Shown piece by piece: positions 50,339 through 59,752 of a stretch of 64,000 nt of DNA; within the stretch, counting starts at the first letter, position 1; every line of letters begins with the position of its first letter. Origin of the DNA: Streptococcaceae bacterium ESL0729 (GTDB lineage: Bacteria > Bacillota > Bacilli > Lactobacillales > Streptococcaceae). The position numbers and the translations under genes are program-made. The stretch spans positions 1,209,001 through 1,273,000 of the forward strand of contig CP113924.1 in NCBI GenBank assembly GCA_029391995.1, given 5' to 3'. The notes beneath the pieces were generated by a model. It was not told the DNA's origin, searched no databases, and saw only the letters and a program-made list of their open reading frames with translations.

Positions 50339-51763
50339 TTAGCCCCAGTCATCTTCTTCTGTAACAACCTCTGTTAGGGTTGGATTATAAGGGAGAATGA
50401 TGGTAAATGTTGTACCATGCTCCCCATCACTAGATGCCCAAATATAGCCGTTATGTAATTTTATCACATCACGCACAATGGCAAGACCTAGACCAGTTCC
50501 CCCTTGCTTTCTGTTACGGTCCTTATCAACCCGGTAAAAACGATCAAAAATCTTGGGTAAATCCTTTTTAGGAATCCCTATTCCTTCATCTGTAACCTTG
50601 AGTAAAATTTGATTGTTGGTATCTTCCAAGGAAACGGTAATGGTTCCGCCTTCTGGTGAATACTTGATGGCATTATTCATGATATTATCAATAACCTGAC
50701 CCATCTGGTCGGTATCAATCTCGACCCAAACAGGCTTAAGGGGAATCTTTCTGATAATCTTAATGGTCTTATCAAGTCCCGTACTTACAGACATCTGATC
50801 AAAGCGGTTGAGCTGAAAGTGAAGAAAGGCTACGAGATTGACCATCTCCTTGTCAGCAACCATATCCTCCCGGTCCATTCTTGACAGGGTCAAAAGATCG
50901 CTAATCATCCTAATCATGCGGTCCGTTTCACCCAAAGACACGGCCAGAAAATTAGGAGCAATCTCAGGATCCATCCAAGCTCCCTCTTCCAAGGCTTCCA
51001 GATAACTTTTCACACTGGTTAAAGGAGTTCTCAGTTCGTGAGATACATTGGCTACAAAAAGTCTACGCTCCCGCTCTGCCGTCTCTTGCTCAGTCACATC
51101 ATGAAGAACAACTACAAGACCCGAAATAAAGCCGTTGTCTCTTCTAAAAAGAGCAAAGTGAAGCTGGATACTTGCATACTCACCCATCTCGTTTTCCCTG
51201 TCAATAATAACCTCAGGTGACTGAGTTAGAAGGTCCCTAAAGCTATATTTACTTGATAATTTTAAGACGTCAACTATCCTTTTATTTAATATTTTCTTCT
51301 CATTAAGGCCAAGCATGGTCAGGGCTGCAGCATTTGCAGTTACAATTTTACCCCGCCGATCAGTGGCAATAACCCCATCAGTCATATAAGTTAGGATACC
51401 ATTTAAACGATTATGCTGGCTCTCTAGCGTATCTTGCGTTTTTTCAATCTCCTCACCAAGCCTTACAACATTATCATAAAGCAGGGTTATCTCATTATTA
51501 CCTGAAATATTTTTACGCTCAGAATAATTTTTATTGGCATAGTCTTCCACCTGCTTGGAGACCTTAAAAATCACACCTGAAAGCCTTTGAGCCACAAAGA
51601 TTGTAACAACCAGGCAAATCAAGCTAAAAACCATAAAACTTCTATAAAGAATCAAATTTTGGATAAGCAGGTCATAACTAAAGGCTATAAAGATAGAAAA
51701 AAGCAGCACGACCGCAAGGGCTGCCTTAAAAACTATCGAATTATAAAATTTTATTTTCTTCAC
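50339..51763 (-). CDS. vicK: Sensor histidine kinase VicK (WalK)
   Basis: 474 residues from a GTG 6 nt after the vicR stop (AAGGA upstream). Two membrane segments (about 11-30 and 40-58) with only about ten residues between them, then HAMP (60-110), PAS (about 118-215), HisKA with His242 in VANVSHELRTPLTS, and HATPase_c (DNIMNNAIKYSPEGG, DEGIGIPKKDLPKIFDRF, GGTGLGLAIV). Bacillus WalK has a large outer sensor domain and streptococcal VicK a single membrane segment; this one is in between and has no room for an outer domain, so sensing must be intramembrane or cytoplasmic. Confidence 0.95.
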   Translation of the reverse strand: MKKIKFYNSIVFKAALAVVLLFSIFIAFSYDLLIQNLILYRSFMVFSLICLVVTIFVAQRLSGVIFKVSKQVEDYANKNYSERKNISGNNEITLLYDNVVRLGEEIEKTQDTLESQHNRLNGILTYMTDGVIATDRRGKIVTANAAALTMLGLNEKKILNKRIVDVLKLSSKYSFRDLLTQSPEVIIDRENEMGEYASIQLHFALFRRDNGFISGLVVVLHDVTEQETAERERRLFVANVSHELRTPLTSVKSYLEALEEGAWMDPEIAPNFLAVSLGETDRMIRMISDLLTLSRMDREDMVADKEMVNLVAFLHFQLNRFDQMSVSTGLDKTIKIIRKIPLKPVWVEIDTDQMGQVIDNIMNNAIKYSPEGGTITVSLEDTNNQILLKVTDEGIGIPKKDLPKIFDRFYRVDKDRNRKQGGTGLGLAIVRDVIKLHNGYIWASSDGEHGTTFTIILPYNPTLTEVVTEEDDWG

Positions 51764-51769
51764 ACTTAT

Positions 51770-52486
51770 CTAGTTATCCTTATCATTCTTAGCCTCACTC
51801 AGATAATAGCCAACGCCACGACGAGTGGCCACATATTCTGGGCGACTTGGAGTGTCTTCAATTTTTTCCCTCAAACGACGAACAGTTACGTCAACTGTCC
51901 TCACATCACCAAAATAATCATAACCCCAAACAGTTTGAAGAAGGTGTTCACGGGTCATAACCTCACCAATATGTTGGGCCAAATAATGAAGGAGCTCAAA
52001 CTCCCTATGCGTAAGTTCAAGGGGCTCATCCCTTTTGTAGGCCACATATTTTTCTGGAATAATCTTTAGATCCCCAACAATAATTTCTTGCTTGGAATCA
52101 TCTTCTTGGGCCAAATTTTGGGCGGCCTTAATCCTTCTAAGATTGGCCTTAACCCGGGCTAGGAGCTCACGGTTTGAAAAGGGCTTGGTCACATAATCGT
52201 CAGCCCCAAGCTCCAAGCCAATCACCTTGTCAAACTCACTATCCTTAGCCGAAACCATAATGATTGGTATATCACTTGACTTTCTAATCTCACGTGCGAC
52301 TTCAAGTCCATCAATCTTAGGAAGCATCAAATCAAGAAGAACCAAATCAGGATTCTCCTCATCAAATAATTTGAGGGCCTCTTCGCCATCAAAGGCAGTA
52401 ATTACCTCGTAACCTTCTTTAGTCAAATTAAATTTTACTATATCACTAATCGGCTTCTCATCATCAACTACCAATATTCTCTTCAT
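51770..52486 (-). CDS. vicR: Response regulator VicR (WalR)
   Basis: 238 residues from [14 protein letters not shown]. Receiver domain with phospho-acceptor Asp52 (LVLLDLMLP), Lys in [10 protein letters not shown], and an OmpR-type winged helix (about 135-232, [27 protein letters not shown]). The essential regulator of cell-wall hydrolase genes in low-GC Gram-positives. First gene of vicRKX. The RBS is weak (GGATGGATGA); a TATAAT about 40 nt upstream is a likely -10. Confidence 0.96.
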   Translation of the reverse strand: MKRILVVDDEKPISDIVKFNLTKEGYEVITAFDGEEALKLFDEENPDLVLLDLMLPKIDGLEVAREIRKSSDIPIIMVSAKDSEFDKVIGLELGADDYVTKPFSNRELLARVKANLRRIKAAQNLAQEDDSKQEIIVGDLKIIPEKYVAYKRDEPLELTHREFELLHYLAQHIGEVMTREHLLQTVWGYDYFGDVRTVDVTVRRLREKIEDTPSRPEYVATRRGVGYYLSEAKNDKDN

Positions 52487-52609
52487 AGTCATCCATCCAT
52501 TCAAATATCTTTTACTTTATTATACATTTTTTTAGAATTTATTACAAAAAAGCTGGTTTAGCCAGTCAATTAGCCTAATTGGTCTAATTGGTCGAATTTT
52601 TCTGAATAT

Positions 52610-52638
52610 TTGACGAATTCATATTTTTTTGTTAGAAT
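52610..52638 (+). promoter_or_regulatory. Promoter of the polar amino acid ABC operon
   Basis: TTGACG (52610-52615), 17-nt spacer, TAGAAT (52633-52638). A 9-bp tandem repeat TAATTGGTC lies about 25 nt upstream. Confidence 0.75.
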
Positions 52639-52679
52639 ATGCCAATGTCAGAAAAAGTGACAATAAGAAAGGAGTTTTT

Positions 52680-53420
52680 ATGGCACTCATTGAATTTAAA
52701 AATGTAGAAAAGTACTACGGGGATTACCATGCCCTAAAAGATATCAATTTAGAGGTTGAACAGGGACAAGTCGTCGTTCTCCTAGGCCCATCTGGTAGTG
52801 GTAAATCAACTCTTATCCGTACCATAAATGCCCTTGAAAAAATTGACTCAGGTGAATTAATCGTAAACGGTCACCATGTCGATTCAGCAAGTGCCCAAGA
52901 TTTAATTGACCTTCGAAAAGAAGTTGGTATGGTTTTCCAACACTTCAATCTATACCCCCACAAAACCGTCCTTGAAAATGTAACTTTAGCACCAATCAAA
53001 GTCCTCAAAGAAAGTAAGGCTGATGCTGAGAAAACTGCCCAAGAATATCTTGAGTATGTAAATATGTGGGATAAAAAAGATAGCTACCCTGGCATGCTTT
53101 CTGGTGGACAAAAACAGCGTGTGGCCATCGCCCGCGGTCTTGCCATGCACCCTAAATTGCTTCTTTTTGATGAGCCAACAAGTGCTCTTGACCCAGAGAC
53201 AATCGGTGATGTTCTTGAGGTTATGCAAAACCTAGCCAAACAAGGTATGAATATGCTTGTTGTAACCCACGAGATGGGCTTTGCCCGTAATGTTGCTGAC
53301 CGAATTATTTTTATGGCTGACGGTGAAATCTTACAAGATACAACCGACGTTGAAGGATTCTTTGATAATCCTACTGAAGAGCGTGCCAAACAATTCCTAG
53401 GTCAAATCATTTCCCACTAA
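52680..53420 (+). CDS. glnQ: Polar amino acid ABC transporter ATP-binding protein
   Basis: 246 residues from MALIEFKNVEKYYG; GAAAGGAG precedes this ATG, and an in-frame upstream codon lies in the promoter. Walker A GPSGSGKST, signature LSGGQKQRVAIARGL, Walker B LLFDEPTSALDPE, H-loop VTHEMGFARNVADRI. The GlnQ/GltL subgroup energises uptake of glutamine, glutamate or aspartate. First gene of a four-gene operon (ATPase, binding protein, two permeases). Confidence 0.95.
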   Translation: MALIEFKNVEKYYGDYHALKDINLEVEQGQVVVLLGPSGSGKSTLIRTINALEKIDSGELIVNGHHVDSASAQDLIDLRKEVGMVFQHFNLYPHKTVLENVTLAPIKVLKESKADAEKTAQEYLEYVNMWDKKDSYPGMLSGGQKQRVAIARGLAMHPKLLLFDEPTSALDPETIGDVLEVMQNLAKQGMNMLVVTHEMGFARNVADRIIFMADGEILQDTTDVEGFFDNPTEERAKQFLGQIISH

Positions 53421-53470
53421 TTCGATTGGTTACTAATTTTTAAAGTATTATAAATCAAAAAGGAGGAATG

Positions 53471-54295
53471 ATGAAAAAATTTAAAAAACCGCTGATGATT
53501 TTCACTGGATTCCTGGTCGCCTTATCTTTAGCTGCCTGTAGCTCATCTACCAAAACAAGCTCAGATGGTGCAAGCTCAACCAGTAAGGCCTTAGATAAGA
53601 TAAAGGAAAGTAAAAAATTCAGAGTCGGTGTTAAGCAGGACGTACCAAACTTTGGTTTTAAAGATCCAGAAACTGGTAAATTCTCAGGAATTGAAATTGA
53701 GCTAGCACAAATGATTGCTGACGAGCTTGGAGCAAAACCTGAGTATGTTCCTGTAACTGCTCAAACAAGGGGACCACTTCTTGACAACAACCAGATTGAT
53801 GCCGTGCTTGCAACATTTACCATTACCGATGAAAGAAAATTAACCTACAACTTTACAGAGCCTTACTTTACAGATGAAGCTGGCTTCTTGGTTAAAAAGA
53901 AATATGGTTACGAGAGCATCAAAGACCTTGACGGTAAAACAATCGGGGTTGCCCAATCATCAAGTACCAAAAAGAACCTTGAAAAACTAGCCCAAGAAAA
54001 TGGGATTAGCTTCAAGTACACTGAGCTTTCAGACTATCCAACCCTTAAATTATCTTTAACAGCTGGAAGAATTGATGCCTTTGCTGTTGATAAGTCAATC
54101 CTTACAGGTTATGTGGACGGAGAAACTGAAATCCTAGACATTGGATTTGCTCCACAGAAATACGGGATTGCAAGTAAAAAATCAAGTACCGATTTAAACG
54201 ACTATATGAATCAATTGCTTGAAAAATGGAAGACAGACGGTACTCTTGACAAGTTATATACTAAATATAATTTAAAGGATGCCTCAAACAAATAA
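53471..54295 (+). CDS. Polar amino acid binding lipoprotein (SBP family 3)
   Basis: 274 residues from the second of two adjacent ATGs (AGGAGG is 5 nt away; for the first it is too close). Lipobox LAAC (Cys about 22), then a periplasmic-binding-protein type II fold: FRVGVKQDVPNFGFKDPETGKF, GIEIELAQMIADELG, LLDNNQIDAVLATFTITDER and GKTIGVAQSSSTKKNL. The Arg and Asp pattern fits glutamate/glutamine/aspartate binding; the exact ligand is not determinable by eye. Confidence 0.93.
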   Translation: MKKFKKPLMIFTGFLVALSLAACSSSTKTSSDGASSTSKALDKIKESKKFRVGVKQDVPNFGFKDPETGKFSGIEIELAQMIADELGAKPEYVPVTAQTRGPLLDNNQIDAVLATFTITDERKLTYNFTEPYFTDEAGFLVKKKYGYESIKDLDGKTIGVAQSSSTKKNLEKLAQENGISFKYTELSDYPTLKLSLTAGRIDAFAVDKSILTGYVDGETEILDIGFAPQKYGIASKKSSTDLNDYMNQLLEKWKTDGTLDKLYTKYNLKDASNK

Positions 54296-54320
54296 GCATC
54301 TATCTTAGAAAGGAGTTTTT

Positions 54321-55001
54321 ATGAGCCCATTTGCTCTTGAACGTTGGCAGGCACTATTCAATGACTTTGGTATCTTTGGTAAAGCATTTTTATATACCTT
54401 AGCAATATCAATCTGTGCCCTCATCCTTGCCTTGGCCCTTGGAATCATCTTTGGTTCCATGTCAGCAAGTAAAAATAAATTTCTCAAGGGAGTTTCTAGG
54501 GTCTATGTTGAACTTTATCAAAATATTCCCCTCCTTATCCAATTTGTTGTCGTTTATTATGGTTTCCCTATAGTGAATGAACATCTCATGCTAAGTGCCT
54601 TTTGGACAGCTGTGCTCTGTGTGGGACTTTACCACGGAGCTTACATTTCAGAAGTTATCAGAAGTGGGATTGAAGCTGTACCTCGCGGACAACTTGAAGC
54701 TGCTGAGTCACAAGGCTTCTCCTATCAGGAATCAATGAGATTAATTATTCTGCCACAGGCGATAAGGATGATTATCCCGCCACTTACCAACCAGGTTGTT
54801 AACCTAATTAAGAATACTTCAACCATCGCCCTAATCGGTGGTGCAGATCTAATTTTTACAGCCAAAAGCTGGTCATCAGGAAACTTAAGCTTTATTCCAG
54901 CCTTTATCGCTGTTGGTGTTCTCTACTTTATCCTTTGCTTCCCTCTTGCTACATATGGTCGCAAAATTGAAGAGAGAAATAAAGATTCTTACAGCATTTG
55001 A
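54321..55001 (+). CDS. Polar amino acid ABC transporter permease
   Basis: 226 residues, His/Glu/Gln/Arg/opine family permease with five hydrophobic segments and the EAA loop (AVPRGQLEAAESQGFSYQES). AAAGGAG before the ATG, 26 nt after the binding protein gene. It pairs with the next permease to form the channel. Confidence 0.94.
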   Translation: MSPFALERWQALFNDFGIFGKAFLYTLAISICALILALALGIIFGSMSASKNKFLKGVSRVYVELYQNIPLLIQFVVVYYGFPIVNEHLMLSAFWTAVLCVGLYHGAYISEVIRSGIEAVPRGQLEAAESQGFSYQESMRLIILPQAIRMIIPPLTNQVVNLIKNTSTIALIGGADLIFTAKSWSSGNLSFIPAFIAVGVLYFILCFPLATYGRKIEERNKDSYSI

Positions 55002-55028
55002 TGACTTTCATCAATAGAAAGGAGACTC

Positions 55029-55697
55029 ATGTCATTATCTGAACAAGCACAACAAGTATTTACTCCTGCAAATATGAAGTTTTTGATGGAAGGACTCATG
55101 CTAACCCTTTGGATATCACTTTTAGCCATTGTCTTTAGTACCTTCTTTGGAACTATCCTAGCTGTCATGAGAAATGGGAAGAATAAATTTTTCAAAATTC
55201 TTGCAGGTATTTATATTGAAATCGTCCGTAATGTACCCAACCTACTTTGGATTTTCGTAATTTTTCTTATCTTCAAGCTAAAATCAGTTCCAGCGGGTGT
55301 AACAAGCTTTACGGTCTTTACTTCTGCAGCCCTGGCAGAGATTATCAGGGGTGGTTTAAATGGTGTCCCTAATGGACAAGTTGAAGCTGGTAAATCACAA
55401 GGGTTTTCAGACTTCCAAATCCTTACCATCATTGTCTTGCCACAGGCCATTAGAAAGATGTTACCTGCGATTATTTCTCAGTTTGTAACAGTAATCAAAG
55501 ATACCAGCTTCCTTTATTCAACAATTGCCCTTCAAGAGCTGTTTGGTAGCTCACAAATTTTGATGGGTAAATACTACCAGGCCGGACAAGTTTTCATGCT
55601 TTATGGAACGGTAGCCCTAATTTATTTCGTCATCAACTTTGTCATTAGTCAGTTTTCACGCAAACTTTCAAAAAGTTGGGCCAATTCCCTTGAATAA
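55029..55697 (+). CDS. Polar amino acid ABC transporter permease
   Basis: 222 residues, same family as the gene before it; EAA loop GVPNGQVEAGKSQGFSDFQ. AAAGGAG before the ATG. Last gene of the operon, ending at a strong terminator. Confidence 0.94.
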   Translation: MSLSEQAQQVFTPANMKFLMEGLMLTLWISLLAIVFSTFFGTILAVMRNGKNKFFKILAGIYIEIVRNVPNLLWIFVIFLIFKLKSVPAGVTSFTVFTSAALAEIIRGGLNGVPNGQVEAGKSQGFSDFQILTIIVLPQAIRKMLPAIISQFVTVIKDTSFLYSTIALQELFGSSQILMGKYYQAGQVFMLYGTVALIYFVINFVISQFSRKLSKSWANSLE

Positions 55698-55717
55698 AAA
55701 TTAAATAAAAAAATGAG

Positions 55718-55746
55718 AGGACAACCTAAGGGTTGTCCTTTTTTTG
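55718..55746 (+). terminator. Terminator of the amino acid ABC operon
   Basis: AGGACAACC-TAA-GGGTTGTCCT then T7. Confidence 0.93.
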
Positions 55747-55807
55747 TGAATTTTTTTGGTTTAAATAGCTAAAAACACCAATAAAACACTAGTATTTAGC
55801 TATATTT

Positions 55808-55836
55808 TTGACATAAATTTTGTGGTAGGGTAATAT
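55808..55836 (+). promoter_or_regulatory. Promoter of the GH13 amylase gene
   Basis: Consensus TTGACA (55808-55813), 17-nt spacer, TAATAT (55831-55836). An inverted repeat ATAGCTAAA/TTTAGCTAT (55765-55803) lies just upstream and could bind a regulator. The leader is about 70 nt. Confidence 0.85.
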
Positions 55837-55912
55837 CTTAATAAAGGTAGCTCTTACTATATAGACCATATAATTCAAGGGACTTCCCACTACTTAATTA
55901 AAGGAGCACAAA

Positions 55913-57739
55913 ATGGCTGATGTTTTTTTCAATCCCTGGGATGAGGCTTACAAATATCCCTTTGGAGCCTGTAAAAAAGATAGCGACATTCACCTTAAAA
56001 TAAGGGCTGAAAGCCTTAATAAGCTTGATGTCACGCTTATTTTACAGGGGGAAGATGGGCGTGAGCAGGCATTTTCCATGGATAAGCTAAAAGATAGTGA
56101 TTTTTATCAAATTGACTTAACAAGCTTTGATCAAATCGGTAGCTACTCCTACTTTTTTCAGATAGAAGAGTATGATTACGATAACGACAAAACTTATCTT
56201 TTTTTCTACGGGGCATCAAATCCCCATTTAGGCCAAGGACAAAGCTATGAGAAAAAAGAAGATGTCACACCCTTTACCCTCACTATTTTTTTAAGTGACG
56301 ATAAGGCACCAGACTGGTATCAAGAAGCCATTTTCTATCAGATTTTCCCAGACTCTTTTGCCAAATCTACTGTAGAGAAAATTGAAAACCCTTACGACAA
56401 TATCCTCTTTTACGGCAAGAGTTCAGATCGCCCTTACTATGCCAAAGAAAGTAACGGCGATATTGCTCGCTGGACCTACTACGGAGGTAACCTAGCAGGT
56501 ATTAAGGAGAAGATTCCCTACCTGAAAGATTTAGGAGTCACAGCCCTTTATCTAAATCCTATTTTTATGGCTTCAAGTGTCCACCGTTATGATACAGCTG
56601 ACTATATGAAGATAGATCCCCTTTTAGGGAGTGAAGACAACTTTTTAAGCCTTCTCAAGGAGCTTCACCAGGCAGGAATGCATCTCGTTCTTGACGGAGT
56701 CTTCTCTCATGTCGGTAAAAATTCAATTTATTTTAACTATGATGGTCGCTTCGGGCAGGATTTAGGGGCCTATCAAAATCCTCAAAGTCCTTATATGGAT
56801 TGGTTCAAATTTGAAAATTATCCAGATGACTACAAGTCTTGGTGGGGCATTAAAGACCTGCCAGAGATTGATAAGAATCAGGAAAGTTTCCAAGACTACA
56901 TTTATAAAAATAAAAATTCAGTCATTAAAAAATGGACAGACCTTGGCGTTGACGGCTGGCGGCTTGATGTGGCTGATGAACTTCCTGATTTCTTTATTGA
57001 GGGCATTAGAAAGTCCCTCGATGACTATAGTGATAAGGTTTTAATTGGTGAGGTTTGGGAGGATGCAAGCCGCAAGGTATCCTACGGGGTTAAAAGAAAA
57101 TATATCCTTGGAAAATCCCTTGAGGCGGTAATGAACTACCCCCTAAGAAAGATGATTATTGACTTTTTAAATCAAAAAATTTCAGCCAAGGATGCCTATA
57201 GCTTAATCATGGGACTTAGGGAAAATTACCCCAAGGAAATTTTTTACAATAGCTTCAATAATCTAGGTACTCATGATACCCCAAGAATTTTAACTGAGCT
57301 GGCTGAAAATACTAAGAGTCTTGAGCTTGCAGTCCAAATGCTCATCTCCCTTCCTGGGGTTCCTTGTTTCTACTACGGGGACGAGGCTGGTTTGAATGGT
57401 CAAGCTGATCCTGATAATAGAGCCTTCTTCCCTTGGGATAACATCAATCAAGAGCTTACTAGTTTCTTTAAAAAATGGATTAGCTACCGCAAGGAAAATA
57501 AGCTACTCACCAGTGGTGATTTACTAGCTTTCTACACAGATAAGAGTCTTGGAATAATCCGATTTGAAGCTTCAAGTGCTAGTATCTTTATCTTCAACCC
57601 TAGTGGTCAAGATGACTTTATCACAAGGGAGCATGTGAATTCTTCGCAAAATATTCCTAGTGCCTTCTTAGATTTAATCCACGAAAGCACTGTTTTAGCC
57701 CATGATGTCCTGCATTTACATGAAGATAAACTTAGTTAA
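55913..57739 (+). CDS. GH13 alpha-amylase family enzyme (neopullulanase/maltogenic amylase-like)
   Basis: 608 residues, no signal peptide, so intracellular. N-terminal beta-sandwich (about 1-125) typical of the cyclomaltodextrinase/neopullulanase group, then the GH13 barrel: AIFYQIFPDSFA, DGVFSHVG, catalytic Asp352 (GWRLDVADE), Glu380 (IGEVWED) and Asp455 (GTHDTPR), and a C-terminal sheet domain. It should cleave maltodextrins or debranched glycogen, fitting its place before the glg genes, as with apu/amy genes in lactic acid bacteria. RBS AAAGGAG. Separate promoter from glgB. Confidence 0.93.
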   Translation: MADVFFNPWDEAYKYPFGACKKDSDIHLKIRAESLNKLDVTLILQGEDGREQAFSMDKLKDSDFYQIDLTSFDQIGSYSYFFQIEEYDYDNDKTYLFFYGASNPHLGQGQSYEKKEDVTPFTLTIFLSDDKAPDWYQEAIFYQIFPDSFAKSTVEKIENPYDNILFYGKSSDRPYYAKESNGDIARWTYYGGNLAGIKEKIPYLKDLGVTALYLNPIFMASSVHRYDTADYMKIDPLLGSEDNFLSLLKELHQAGMHLVLDGVFSHVGKNSIYFNYDGRFGQDLGAYQNPQSPYMDWFKFENYPDDYKSWWGIKDLPEIDKNQESFQDYIYKNKNSVIKKWTDLGVDGWRLDVADELPDFFIEGIRKSLDDYSDKVLIGEVWEDASRKVSYGVKRKYILGKSLEAVMNYPLRKMIIDFLNQKISAKDAYSLIMGLRENYPKEIFYNSFNNLGTHDTPRILTELAENTKSLELAVQMLISLPGVPCFYYGDEAGLNGQADPDNRAFFPWDNINQELTSFFKKWISYRKENKLLTSGDLLAFYTDKSLGIIRFEASSASIFIFNPSGQDDFITREHVNSSQNIPSAFLDLIHESTVLAHDVLHLHEDKLS

Positions 57740-57766
57740 TACAATTAATTATAATTACAATTAATG

Positions 57767-57795
57767 TTGATATTATTAATTAAAAACTATATAAT
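57767..57795 (+). promoter_or_regulatory. glgB promoter
   Basis: TTGATA (57767-57772), 17-nt spacer, TATAAT (57790-57795); start expected near 57802. Confidence 0.85.
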
Positions 57796-57804
57796 TGTTA
57801 GCGA

Positions 57805-57818
57805 AGATAACGCTTTCA
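57805..57818 (-). promoter_or_regulatory. cre-like site (CcpA) at the glgB transcription start
   Basis: Minus strand TGAAAGCGTTATCT matches TGWAANCGNTNWCA at 13 of 14 positions. It lies at about +3 to +17, where CcpA usually blocks transcription. Confidence 0.65.
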
Positions 57819-57846
57819 TAATTTTAGAAGATAAGGAGATAGGACA

Positions 57847-59694
57847 CTGACTAAGGCATACAAAACTTTTACCACTGGAGAAAATTTTAAGGCACAGGAC
57901 TACTTTGGCCACCATCGCCGTAAACATGGTTTTGTCTTTAGACTCTGGGCACCAAATGCCCAAAAAGTGGACTTGGTTGGCGATTTTACCAATTGGGTTG
58001 ATAATCGCCTGGCCATGAAAAAAATTAACGACGAGGTTTGGGAAATAATGACTGATTTGCCCACAGATGGAGACCTCTATAAATTCCTTGTAACCCGTGC
58101 AAACGGTGAGGAAATCATGAAAATTGACCCTTATGCCCTGGAACTTGAGGAAAGACCAGGAACAGCTTCAGTTGTCAGAGACTTTCCTAAAAGGGAATGG
58201 AAGGATAATAAGTGGATTAGAGCCCGCAATAAAAAAGACTATTCCAAGGAAGCTGTAAACATTTACGAAATCCATGCTGGAAGCTTCAAAACCCATGCTA
58301 ACGGGAGTCCTTTGACCTTCAAGGACCTCAAAAAAACGCTCATCCCCTACCTTAAGGAGATGAATTATACCCATGTAGAATTCATGCCCCTTATGGCTCA
58401 TCCTCTAGGCATGTCTTGGGGCTACCAATCAGTGGGCTATTTTGCCCTGGAAAAGACCTTCGGCCAACCCGAAGAACTGAAAGATTTCATTGAAAGTTGC
58501 CACCTTAATGGAATTGGTGCCATTGTTGACTGGGTTCCTGGCCACTTTTGTATCAATGATGATAGCCTGGCCTACTATGACGGAACCCCAACCTATGAAT
58601 ACCAGGACCCAAACAGGGCCAACAACTACCGCTGGGGGGCTTTAAACTTTGACCTTGGGAAACCCCAGGTTCAGTCATTTTTAATCTCGTCTGCCCTCTT
58701 TTGGCTTAACTACTACCACTTTGATGGAATCAGAGTTGATGCGGTAAGTAATATCGTTTACCTGGACTATGATGAGGGCCCATGGCAGCCAAATCACGAA
58801 GGAACAAATGTTAACCTAGAAGGCTATCACTTCCTTAGGAAGCTAAATGCCGTCATTAAAAAGAAACATCCAAGTGCTTTAATGATTGCTGAAGACTCAT
58901 CAAGTCAAATTAAGGTTACAGGAAGTCTTGAAGAAGGCAGTCTCGGCTTTGATTACCGATGGAATATGGGCTGGATGAATGATATTTTAAAATTCTACCA
59001 GCTTGATCCCATCCACAGAAAGAATAACTTTACCCTTTTAACATTTAGCTTCATGTACATGATGAGTGAAAGGTATATTTTGGCCCTATCTCATGATGAG
59101 GTCGTTCACGGTAAGAAAAGTCTCATGCATAAGATGTGGGGTAACCGGGAGCAACAATTTTCTGGCCTAAGAAATCTTTATGCCTATCAAATGTGCCATC
59201 CAGGTAAGAAACTCTTATTTATGGGCAGTGAATGGGGACAATTTTTAGAGTGGAAATTTGATCATGCCCTCGAATGGGTCGACCTTGATGATCCACTCAA
59301 TAAAAAGATGCAGACCTATACCAAGGAACTTAATAGCTTTTACAAAAAAAATAAAGCCCTGTGGGACATTGACCACGACTATGCAGGAATTGAGATTATC
59401 GATGCTGATAATGTTGATGAAAGCGTTTTAAGCTTTGTTAGGAAAAGTGACACAGACTTCCTAGTCTGCATCTTTAATATGACCCCTGTCGAAAGGCATG
59501 ACTTTACCATTGGTCTCCCTGTTGGGGGTACCTACAAGGAAGTCTTTAATAGCGAGCTTGAAAAATTTGGTGGCAAATGGGAAAGACGCAATCCGACAAA
59601 AAAAAGTAAAAAGGAAGAGTGGAAGGCCTATCAGGATACCCTATCATTTACCCTACCAGCGTTTGGGGTCTCAATTTGGAAGTTAAAAAAATAG
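57847..59694 (+). CDS. glgB: 1,4-alpha-glucan branching enzyme, probable CTG start
   Basis: 615 residues from CTG at 57847. The frame runs back through [18 protein letters not shown] and [16 protein letters not shown], the conserved GlgB N-domain (CBM48), to a TAA at 57832. In that stretch there is no ATG, GTG or TTG before the GTG at 57967, which would cut the domain. AAGGAG (57833-57838) is 8 nt from the CTG. GH13 residues: Asp about 298 (GIRVDAV), Glu about 349 (MIAEDSS), Asp about 420 (LSHDEVVHG). It adds alpha-1,6 branches to glycogen. First gene of glgB-C-D-A-P under a cre-like site. Confidence 0.93.
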   Translation: MTKAYKTFTTGENFKAQDYFGHHRRKHGFVFRLWAPNAQKVDLVGDFTNWVDNRLAMKKINDEVWEIMTDLPTDGDLYKFLVTRANGEEIMKIDPYALELEERPGTASVVRDFPKREWKDNKWIRARNKKDYSKEAVNIYEIHAGSFKTHANGSPLTFKDLKKTLIPYLKEMNYTHVEFMPLMAHPLGMSWGYQSVGYFALEKTFGQPEELKDFIESCHLNGIGAIVDWVPGHFCINDDSLAYYDGTPTYEYQDPNRANNYRWGALNFDLGKPQVQSFLISSALFWLNYYHFDGIRVDAVSNIVYLDYDEGPWQPNHEGTNVNLEGYHFLRKLNAVIKKKHPSALMIAEDSSSQIKVTGSLEEGSLGFDYRWNMGWMNDILKFYQLDPIHRKNNFTLLTFSFMYMMSERYILALSHDEVVHGKKSLMHKMWGNREQQFSGLRNLYAYQMCHPGKKLLFMGSEWGQFLEWKFDHALEWVDLDDPLNKKMQTYTKELNSFYKKNKALWDIDHDYAGIEIIDADNVDESVLSFVRKSDTDFLVCIFNMTPVERHDFTIGLPVGGTYKEVFNSELEKFGGKWERRNPTKKSKKEEWKAYQDTLSFTLPAFGVSIWKLKK

Positions 59695-59742
59695 TTTTAT
59701 AAGTTAAGGAAGTTAAAAAATTTAAAGTAGTTTTATGAATTA
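59678..59742 (+). repeat. Imperfect tandem duplication across the glgB stop codon
   Basis: A unit beginning GGAAGTTAAAAAA and ending AGTTTTAT(A/G)A occurs at 59678-59706 and again at 59708-59742. The glgB stop lies in the first copy; the second is noncoding. Confidence 0.75.
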
Positions 59743-59752
59743 AAAAGAAAGG

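Noticed and set aside
52575-52600. CtsR-like operator upstream of the amino acid ABC operon
   Set aside because: The two GGTC elements are spaced 9 bp instead of 10 and the following bases do not match; it is better seen as a 9-bp tandem repeat TAATTGGTC.
57967-57969. GTG as the glgB start
   Set aside because: It has no RBS and would remove the conserved N-domain segment that is encoded just upstream in the same frame.
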